Assembly (NCBI GenBank): GCA_035472475.1
Contig: DATIPA010000032.1
Span: forward strand, 1-23,182
DNA from: JAFAXD01 sp035472475
Lineage (GTDB): Bacteria > Pseudomonadota > Alphaproteobacteria > Rhizobiales > Xanthobacteraceae
DNA length: 23,182 nucleotides
Reading direction: 5' to 3'
Part shown: positions 18,136 to 23,182 of the stretch, one piece after another
Layout of the letters: each line of letters begins with the position of its first letter
How positions within the stretch are numbered: position 1 is the stretch's first letter
Notes under the pieces: generated by a model
What the model saw: the letters and a program-made list of their open reading frames with translations, nothing else
What the model was told of the DNA's origin: nothing
Database searches by the model: none
Translations under genes and position numbers: made by a program

Positions 18136-18166
18136 CCCAAAATGTTACCGGAACCCAACGTGTTAC
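18136..18166. repeat. Short tandem direct repeat downstream of tolB
   Basis: CCCAAAATGTTAC (18136-18148) and CCCAACGTGTTAC (18154-18166) match at 11 of 13 positions with an 18-base period. They lie between tolB and pal, about 40 bases upstream of the CtrA-like box in the direction of transcription. Such repeats can be paired activator sites, but this is only a possibility. Confidence 0.4.
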
Positions 18167-18197
18167 AGTCACGTCGACGGCCTGTGAGTTGCTGTGG

Positions 18198-19547
18198 TTA
18201 AGACAGGAGCGGCGACCAGGCCGGATCCGACGCGTAGCCGGGGGTCTGGACCCGCAACTCGTTGCGGCCGGTGAGGTCGACCGTGAACAGCGATGGGCCG
18301 GCACTGCCCCCCGGATCGCGGAAGAACATCAGCACGCGACCATTGGGCGCCCACGTCGGCCCTTCGTTGTGAAAGCCTTCGGTCAGGATGCGCTCGCCGG
18401 AACCGTCGGGATTGATGACGCCGATCGCAAAGCGACCCTGAAACTGCTTGGTGAACGCGATCGTGTCTCCGCGCGGCGACCACACCGGCGTCGAGTAGGC
18501 ACCGTCGCCGAAACTGATGCGCTGCGCCGGCCCGCCCTCAGCCGCCATGACGTAGATCTGCTGCTTGCCGCCACGATCCGATTCAAAGCAGATGCGCGTG
18601 CCATCGGGCGCATAGGACGGCGCGGTGTCGATCGCCGGCGCGTCGGTGAGCCGCGTGGTGCTCTTGGAACGAAGATCCATGACAAAGATGTTGGAGTTGC
18701 CGCCCTGCTGCAGGCTCATGATCACGCGCTGGCCATCGGGCGAAAACCGCGGCGAGAACGTCATCCCGGGAAAATTGCCGACGATCTCGCGCTGTGCGGT
18801 TTCGATGTTGAGCAGATAGACGCGCGGTTCACCCTGCCCGAACGACATATAGGTGATTTCCTGGGTGGTCGGCGAAAACCGCGGCGTCAGCACAAGGTCC
18901 TGTCCCCGAGTCAGGTAGCGCACATTCGCGCCATCCTGATCCATGATGGCAAGACGCTTGATGCGCTGCTCCTTGGTGCCGGTCTCGTCGACGAAGACGA
19001 TACGGGTGTCGAAGTAGCCTTTGTCGCCGGTCAACCGCTCGTAAATCATGTCCGAGATGATGTGACCGATGCGCCGCCAGTTGTCGCCGGGCGTGGCAAA
19101 CTGCGAGCCGACAAGCTGGGTGCCGCCGTACACATCCCACAATCGGAACTTGACGTTGATGCTCCCGTTGGGCTGGCGCAGGACGTAACCGACCAGCAGC
19201 GCCTGGGCGTTGATCGTGCGCCAATCCGGAAAGCGCGGAACGGCGTCGATGTTGCTGATCTTTTCGATGTAGGCTGCCTGGTCGATCGGCGCGAACAAGC
19301 CGCTGCGCTTGAGATTGTTGGCAATGATCTGGGTGATCGCGCGCGGCGTATCGCCTTCGGCGGCGCTGCCCGGAATGAAATCCGGCAACGCGATCGGCAT
19401 GGGCTGGACGTTGCCCTGGGTCACGTCCAGTCGCACAACGGCATTGGCGCGACGCGGGGCGAGCCCCGCGATCGCGCCGGCGGCGGCGCCCGTCTGCAGG
19501 AGCAGGCGCCTCGTCAGCCCGGAGCTGACCGGCGAACGATGGCTCAT
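18198..19547 (-). CDS. tolB: Tol-Pal system beta-propeller protein TolB
   Basis: Periplasmic protein that binds Pal and TolA and is needed for recycling Pal to the division site. The 449 residues (family about 430) have an N-terminal alpha/beta domain (about 37-170) and then a six-bladed propeller with WD40-like TolB repeats such as FSPRFSPDGQRVIMS, PSYAPDGTRICFESDRGG and TPVWSPRGDTIAF. The signal peptide carries TRRLLLQ and ends RRANA (cleavage after residue 36), a twin-arginine-like pattern. The ATG at 19547 is 14 bases after the tolA stop, with GAGGA 11 bases upstream. It is part of the tolQRAB transcript. Confidence 0.97.
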   Translation of the reverse strand: MSHRSPVSSGLTRRLLLQTGAAAGAIAGLAPRRANAVVRLDVTQGNVQPMPIALPDFIPGSAAEGDTPRAITQIIANNLKRSGLFAPIDQAAYIEKISNIDAVPRFPDWRTINAQALLVGYVLRQPNGSINVKFRLWDVYGGTQLVGSQFATPGDNWRRIGHIISDMIYERLTGDKGYFDTRIVFVDETGTKEQRIKRLAIMDQDGANVRYLTRGQDLVLTPRFSPTTQEITYMSFGQGEPRVYLLNIETAQREIVGNFPGMTFSPRFSPDGQRVIMSLQQGGNSNIFVMDLRSKSTTRLTDAPAIDTAPSYAPDGTRICFESDRGGKQQIYVMAAEGGPAQRISFGDGAYSTPVWSPRGDTIAFTKQFQGRFAIGVINPDGSGERILTEGFHNEGPTWAPNGRVLMFFRDPGGSAGPSLFTVDLTGRNELRVQTPGYASDPAWSPLLS

Positions 19548-19561
19548 ATCAACACAAGTCC

Positions 19562-20497
19562 TCAGAATTTCGGCGCAGATGCGGCGGCGCTGCGAAACAT
19601 GTCCTGCGGTCTGAAATCGAGCTCGACGTCGTTCCACGTCTCGTATTGCGAGGCCGGAAGGATGCTATAGGGCGCGCCACGGCGAAGCGCGCGCAGCGAC
19701 GCTTCCGCCGCAACCCGGAATGCCGGGTTCGAGCTGTCGTTGAGCACAACCGGCTCGCCCTTGAGCGACCCGTCGCGATTGAACCGGACCCGGACCTGAA
19801 CCACCATATCGGCGACGTCGAGCGAGCCCGCCGGGATATCCCAGAACGACTCGACCCGCGCCCGCAGCGCGTCCATCCAGCTCTGCATCAGGAACTGCGA
19901 ATTGGGCGTCGTGGTTCCGAGCGACGCGGGGCTGACCATCGTATTGGTGATGGTCTGGCGCTGCGACTCACGCTTGTCGAGCAAAGCGAGCTTGCTCTCG
20001 ATCTTGGCCTCAAGGTTGGGATCGGGCTTCTTGGGCTGTGGCTGCGGCTTCGGCGGCGCCGGCTTTTTCTCGGCCTTCTTGAGAGCCTCGGCGATCTCGT
20101 CGGTCTTCGGCTCGGGCTTTTTGGCCTCGGCCGTCTTCGGCGTGGGCGGCTCGGGCGGCGGCGTTGCCTCTTTTGATGCGGAGCGCACTTCCGGCTTGTT
20201 GTCGACGACTTTAGCCGCCTGATCCTGCGCCTGCTTGGCTTCGCCGACCTTGTCCGCCATCGGCTTGGGCGTGTCGGCCTTGGCCGCGGTCTTAATTCCC
20301 GCGGTGAGTTTCGAGAGCTGCGAGTCCGAGATGATGTCGACCGGGATCGAATCCTCTTCGCTGATCTTGAGCGGCGCGGCAGAGGAGAACCACAGCAAGG
20401 TCGAACCCAGGATCAGCGCATGTGCGGTCGCCGACACGACGACGTCCGTCCGCATCCGGCTGCGGATCATCCGCCATATGGTGGCGACCGCGGGCAT
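19562..20497 (-). CDS. tolA: Tol-Pal system protein TolA
   Basis: Inner-membrane-anchored energy transducer spanning the periplasm, which carries proton-motive force from TolQR to TolB/Pal. The 311 residues contain one N-terminal membrane helix (about 19-40) and a long Lys/Pro/Ala-rich extended region (about 65-165, with runs such as KKPAPPKPQPQPKKP). A folded C-terminal TonB/TolA-like domain follows (about 200-300, with VVQVRVRFNRDGSLKGEP). The gene lies four bases after the tolR stop and 14 bases before tolB, in the standard tol order. Sequence between families is weakly conserved, so the assignment rests on architecture plus position, which agree. Confidence 0.94.
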   Translation of the reverse strand: MPAVATIWRMIRSRMRTDVVVSATAHALILGSTLLWFSSAAPLKISEEDSIPVDIISDSQLSKLTAGIKTAAKADTPKPMADKVGEAKQAQDQAAKVVDNKPEVRSASKEATPPPEPPTPKTAEAKKPEPKTDEIAEALKKAEKKPAPPKPQPQPKKPDPNLEAKIESKLALLDKRESQRQTITNTMVSPASLGTTTPNSQFLMQSWMDALRARVESFWDIPAGSLDVADMVVQVRVRFNRDGSLKGEPVVLNDSSNPAFRVAAEASLRALRRGAPYSILPASQYETWNDVELDFRPQDMFRSAAASAPKF

Positions 20498-20501
20498 GCG
20501 G

Positions 20502-20945
20502 CTATGAGCCCTGCTCCACTTCCGTCACCAGTGCGACCCGATGAAAGCCAGCATTCTGCAGGCGCCCCATCACCCGCGCGACCGTCCCGTAGGTAACCTT
20601 GAGGTCGGCGCGAACGAAGATGCGCTCGTCGGTGCCGCCGCGCGCCTGTGTAACGGCCTGCAGCTTGTCGACCAAGCCCTCGACTTCGATCTCGCTGTTC
20701 TGCAGGTAGACCTTGCCCTTGTCGTTGACCGAGATGGTGATCGGCTCCTTGTCGAGATCGAGGCTCTTGGCCTTGGTCTGCGGCAAGTCAACCTGCACCC
20801 CCACCGTGAGCAAAGGCGCCGACACCATGAAGATGATCAGCAGCACCAACATCACGTCGACCATGGGCGTGACGTTGATCTCGCTCATCATTGTGTGACG
20901 CCGGCGTCCCCCTGATCCGGCGGACAACCCCTTCATCATTGCCAT
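20502..20945 (-). CDS. tolR: ExbD/TolR-family protein TolR
   Basis: Inner-membrane component of the TolQR proton channel that energises TolA. The 147 residues have a single membrane helix (about 27-45), starting TPMVDVMLVLLIIFMV. Asp30 corresponds to the essential channel aspartate of E. coli TolR. The periplasmic domain includes IFVRADLKVTYGTVARVM, typical of the family. The start ATG at 20945 has only a weak G-rich site upstream; ATG at 20939 is the alternative. The gene is separated from tolQ by 87 bases and nearly touches tolA. Confidence 0.97.
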   Translation of the reverse strand: MAMMKGLSAGSGGRRRHTMMSEINVTPMVDVMLVLLIIFMVSAPLLTVGVQVDLPQTKAKSLDLDKEPITISVNDKGKVYLQNSEIEVEGLVDKLQAVTQARGGTDERIFVRADLKVTYGTVARVMGRLQNAGFHRVALVTEVEQGS

Positions 20946-21032
20946 CTTGCGCTACCCCGTGTCCCTGCCGAACGGCGTTCCCCGCCGGCATCCCCATAGA
21001 TCAGTCCCAACTCCACCCGACTTCAGTCCACC

Positions 21033-21746
21033 CTATCCGCGCTCGTCGATCTGGCGCGACAAGATCGCCGCGAACTCGTCGGCAAACCCTTCGAGCCGCT
21101 GCGCTTGCTTGTTCACCTCTGCGGAGAACTTGTTATAGAAAATGGTCGCTGGTATGGCCGCGGCGAGGCCGATTGCAGTCGCGAACAAGGCCTCGGCGAT
21201 ACCCGGCGCGACCACCGCCAGCGATGTGTTCTTGGAGGCTGCGATCGACTGGAAGCTGGTCATAATTCCCCACACGGTGCCGAACAGCCCGATGAAGGGC
21301 CCAGCCGATCCGACCGTTGCGAGGACCAGCAGCCGTTTCTCCAGCCGCTCGATTTCCCGTGCAATCGACACGCTCATCACCTTCTCGACCCGCATCTGCA
21401 GGCCGGCGAACGACTTGGCGTGGCCCTCGAAGCTGCGCTTCCACTCCCGCATGGCCGCGACAAACAGCGCGCCCGTCGAGTAGGTCGGCTTCGCCGACAG
21501 CGTGCGGTAGAGCTCCTCCAGCGACTGGCCGGACCAGAACGCGTTTTCGAAGCTGTCCATGGCCTGGCGGGTGCGGCGGTACAGGATCGTCTTGTCCACC
21601 ACGATCGCCCACACCCAGATCGACGCCGCCAACAGCCCGATCATCACCAGCTTGACGATCCAATGGGCCTGCCAGAACAGCGCGAAAATCGACAGGTCCG
21701 AGGACGTCAGCGGCAATACCGACTGGGCAACGTCGGCTGGATTCAT
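21033..21746 (-). CDS. tolQ: Tol-Pal system proton channel subunit TolQ
   Basis: MotA/TolQ/ExbB-family inner-membrane protein that forms a proton channel with TolR. The 237 residues have three membrane helices (about 30-52, 143-165 and 180-203) and a large cytoplasmic loop. The family signature GLFGTVWGIMTSF is at 153-165. The start at 21746 has GAGGGGAAA just upstream. This is the first tol gene in transcription order. The acyl-CoA thioesterase gene ybgC, usually directly upstream, is not found; 313 bases without a supported gene lie there instead. Confidence 0.97.
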   Translation of the reverse strand: MNPADVAQSVLPLTSSDLSIFALFWQAHWIVKLVMIGLLAASIWVWAIVVDKTILYRRTRQAMDSFENAFWSGQSLEELYRTLSAKPTYSTGALFVAAMREWKRSFEGHAKSFAGLQMRVEKVMSVSIAREIERLEKRLLVLATVGSAGPFIGLFGTVWGIMTSFQSIAASKNTSLAVVAPGIAEALFATAIGLAAAIPATIFYNKFSAEVNKQAQRLEGFADEFAAILSRQIDERG

Positions 21747-21958
21747 GCGGTTTCCCCTCGGCTTTCCGGCATTGCCGGCATCGTGCCGTCACGCGTCAAA
21801 AGTGGCTCGCAGCCGCATAGCCAGCGCCCAGCAGAGCCCGTACCCGTGGAAGTCAGACCGCCCCCATTCGCGGCCACCTTCGGCTTCCCCGGCAAACGTG
21901 ACCAAACTAGGGCAGCGCTGCGCCCCGATCCCTCGTCCGGCATATCGCCGTAACCGCA

Positions 21959-21974
21959 GTTAAGGTGCCGTTAC
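21959..21974 (-). promoter_or_regulatory. CtrA-like box upstream of tolQ
   Basis: The minus strand reads GTAA, CGGCACC, TTAAC, matching TTAA-N7-TTAAC at eight of nine positions, about 215 bases before the tolQ start. A second box of similar quality lies before pal, in the same orientation. Pattern-based prediction only. Confidence 0.35.
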
Positions 21975-21992
21975 CACGCGTTCGGTCGTCCC

Positions 21993-22034
21993 AAAATGCC
22001 GCGGGCCGCCCGTCTCGGCGGAGACGGACGGCCC
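21993..22034 (-). terminator. Terminator downstream of the DUF2852 gene
   Basis: A 14-bp stem with one mismatch (22003-22016 with 22021-22034) and a GGCG loop (CGCC in the minus-strand RNA) begins 25 bases after the stop. In the minus-strand transcript it is followed by GCGGCA and UUUU (21993-21996). It insulates the tol operon from upstream transcription. Confidence 0.75.
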
Positions 22035-22059
22035 GATGAATTGAAATAACCGATGCAGG

Positions 22060-22500
22060 CTAGGCTTGTGTCGGTTGGCCTTCCGGCGTCGGCCGGTTGC
22101 GTCGCTCAGCCATGAACTGGTCGAACTCGGCGCGGTCCCGCGCAAAGCGCAGCCGCTCCAGGAATTCGCGAAATTCGCGCTGCTCGTCCTCGAGGCGCCG
22201 CACCGTCTCGGCCCGGTACTCATCGAACGCATGGTTGCCGCTCGAGGGGGGTCCCCACCAGCCGCCGCCACCACCGCTGCCGAAGCGATCCATCTTGTCG
22301 CGCACGCGATCCATCTTGTCTTGCAGGCGCACCATCTTGTGCTCCCAGTGGGAACCGTTCCGACCACAGCCCATGCGTCCGCTCCCGATCAGAAAAGCCA
22401 GCACCCCGAGCCCCAACGGCCACCACACCATGAAGCCGAGGATGAGCAACACGACCCAGGCCGGACGGCCCAACTCATCGAGCTTTGCTGCGATTGGCAT
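22060..22500 (-). CDS. DUF2852-type membrane/coiled-coil protein
   Basis: A 146-residue protein of unknown function that I assign to the DUF2852 family, typical of alphaproteobacteria. It has one hydrophobic segment (about 15-40, with WWPLGLGVLAFLIGSG) and then a charged helix containing KMVRLQDKMDRVRDKMDRF. A Gly/Trp-rich turn (GGGGGWWGPP) precedes a conserved-looking helix, FDEYRAETVRRLEDEQREF, and an Arg-rich end. The ATG at 22500 is chosen because GAGG lies seven bases upstream; an in-frame GTG at 22512 overlaps that site. It follows a TetR gene, with a promoter and palindrome between them, so repression by that TetR is likely (inference). The family assignment is from memory of its pattern. 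Confidence 0.8.
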   Translation of the reverse strand: MPIAAKLDELGRPAWVVLLILGFMVWWPLGLGVLAFLIGSGRMGCGRNGSHWEHKMVRLQDKMDRVRDKMDRFGSGGGGGWWGPPSSGNHAFDEYRAETVRRLEDEQREFREFLERLRFARDRAEFDQFMAERRNRPTPEGQPTQA

Positions 22501-22518
22501 GGCAGACCTCACGTGTGA

Positions 22519-22537
22519 ATGTTAATAACATTAACAT
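22519..22537. promoter_or_regulatory. Palindromic operator overlapping the DUF2852 promoter
   Basis: ATGTTAAT-AAC-ATTAACAT: perfect 8-bp arms around three bases, an AT-rich island in GC-rich DNA. It overlaps the -10 box and probable start site of the DUF2852 promoter and lies 30 bases after the TetR stop. Size and placement fit a TetR-family operator. Confidence 0.7.
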
Positions 22538-22561
22538 AGGCCGGTCACTTCGCCGAGTCAA
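22533..22561 (-). promoter_or_regulatory. Sigma-70-type promoter for the DUF2852 gene
   Basis: The minus strand reads TTGACT (22556-22561), a 17-base spacer, then TATGTT (22533-22538). The -35 matches five of six and the -10 four of six consensus bases at ideal spacing. The leader would be about 25-28 bases. Confidence 0.65.
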
Positions 22562-22567
22562 GTAGGG

Positions 22568-23182
22568 TCAGGTCGCGCGAGCGCCAGTACCTGCGAGACC
22601 CAATCCGCGCAAATAAACCAGCACACCTGCCTCGAGCAGCTCTTCGGCCGTCATCGGCAAGGTGCGGCGCGCCGCGTCGCCGCGCCCAAACAGCGACGCG
22701 ATGCCGTGCGCGAGCGCCCACACATGCAGCGCCATCATCAAGGCAGGCGGCCGGTTGGCGGGAGGCATGGTCGCAATCAACGCCTCGGCCGCTGTTCGGA
22801 GCACCGCGAAAGCACGATCGCCGGCTTGCCGCAGCTCCGGGCTGGTGTCGAGCGGGATTCCCGCTTCAAACATGGCCGAATAGTACGCTGGTTCAGCGCG
22901 CGCGAACGCCAGATAAGCCCGCCCCAGCCGCTCAAAGGCGGTGAACGGATCCGGGCGTCCGCCGTCCCAGGCGCTCGCAAGCGCGGCCTCGAATTGGGTA
23001 AACCCGCGCAATCCGACGCTCGCCAGCAACTCGTCGCGATCGCGGAAATGCCGGTAGGGGGCCGCGGGACTGACCCCGGCAGAGCGCGCCGCTTCAGCGA
23101 AGGTGAAGCCGGCGTGACCCTTCTCGGCGATCAGGTCGAGCGCCGCCCGCATCAGGGCTTCCTTGAGGTTGCCATGGTGATA
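22568..23182 (-). CDS. TetR-family regulator with WHG-like C-terminal domain (5' end cut by window edge)
   Basis: A DNA-binding regulator of which 204 residues are visible. The first residues seen are YHHGNLKEALMRAALDLIAE, a common opening of TetR regulators whose true start is a few codons further right, outside the window. The helix-turn-helix FAEAARSAGVSPAAPYRHFRDRDELLAS is clear. The C-terminal part (AFERLGRAYLAFARAEPAYYSAMF and later MMALHVWALAHGIASLFGRG) matches the WHG-type ligand domain. The DUF2852 gene lies 67 bases downstream, and a palindrome in that gap is a likely binding site. A matching palindrome before its own start, beyond the window, would indicate autoregulation. The ATG at 23152 is internal and not the real start. 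Confidence 0.92.
   Translation of the reverse strand, partial: YHHGNLKEALMRAALDLIAEKGHAGFTFAEAARSAGVSPAAPYRHFRDRDELLASVGLRGFTQFEAALASAWDGGRPDPFTAFERLGRAYLAFARAEPAYYSAMFEAGIPLDTSPELRQAGDRAFAVLRTAAEALIATMPPANRPPALMMALHVWALAHGIASLFGRGDAARRTLPMTAEELLEAGVLVYLRGLGLAGTGARAT

Larger units (their letters stand above)
21747..22059. other. Intergenic region upstream of tolQ
   Basis: This 313-bp stretch should contain the tol operon promoter. It holds the terminator of the DUF2852 gene (21993-22034) and a CtrA-like box (21959-21974). A 66-codon frame (21743-21943, minus) ends in an ATGA overlap with tolQ, but its third codon positions are less GC-rich than in the real genes and no family is recognisable, so it is not called. 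No convincing -35/-10 pair was found. Confidence 0.5.

Noticed and set aside
18189..19670. 493-codon open frame on the plus strand opposite tolB
   Set aside because: tolB is certain on the other strand; the antisense product has no recognisable motifs.
21743..21943. 66-codon frame ending in an ATGA overlap with tolQ
   Set aside because: The overlap is attractive for coupling, but the third-position GC bias is weaker than in neighbouring genes, no family is recognisable and no good ribosome site was seen. Kept as a remark only.

Overview
This GC-rich window looks like chromosomal DNA of an alphaproteobacterium, most likely Hyphomicrobiales (Rhizobiales) near the Bradyrhizobium/Rhodopseudomonas/Xanthobacteraceae group. 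That placement is inferred from gene content, strong G/C third-position bias, the cpoB-tilS-ftsH order and a palindromic intergenic repeat of a style common in Bradyrhizobium relatives. No rRNA, tRNA, CRISPR array, insertion sequence or prophage was seen. Eighteen protein genes are supported, two of them cut by the window edges.

Left part (1-7264), mixed metabolism: a GlcD-type FAD oxidase subunit (minus, runs off the left edge); a divergent YbdK/GCS2-type carboxylate-amine ligase (plus); a TetR regulator and an acetolactate-synthase-like ThDP enzyme (both minus); then, across a divergent intergenic region holding a roughly 110-bp nested inverted repeat, a two-domain APH-like plus P-loop kinase (plus). 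A small membrane protein (minus) lies tail to tail with that kinase.

Central and right part (7366-21746), all on the minus strand and transcribed right to left: tolQ, tolR, tolA, tolB, pal; then a lipoprotein membrane-fusion protein, an HAE1-type RND permease and a patatin-like phospholipase; then cpoB (ybgF), tilS and ftsH. In many alphaproteobacteria pal is followed directly by cpoB-tilS-ftsH. Here a block of about 6 kb (RND pump plus patatin) separates pal from cpoB, behind a strong terminator with a UUCG loop. The usual thioesterase gene (ybgC) is not seen before tolQ, and glmM is not seen after ftsH, so the neighbourhood appears rearranged. Tol-Pal and CpoB act together at the division septum in outer-membrane constriction, and the inserted genes are also envelope functions (efflux, lipid hydrolysis).

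Right edge (22060-23182): a TetR regulator with a WHG-like C-terminal domain (start outside the window) lies upstream of a DUF2852-type membrane/coiled-coil protein. Between them is a promoter whose -10 box overlaps a perfect 8-bp-arm palindrome, a convincing operator candidate.

No clearly novel multi-gene system is evident. The most interesting signals are the RND-patatin block inside the tol-pal/cpoB locus, the palindromic operator in front of the DUF2852 gene, two CtrA-like boxes in front of tolQ and pal, and the nested inverted repeat at 5351-5459.
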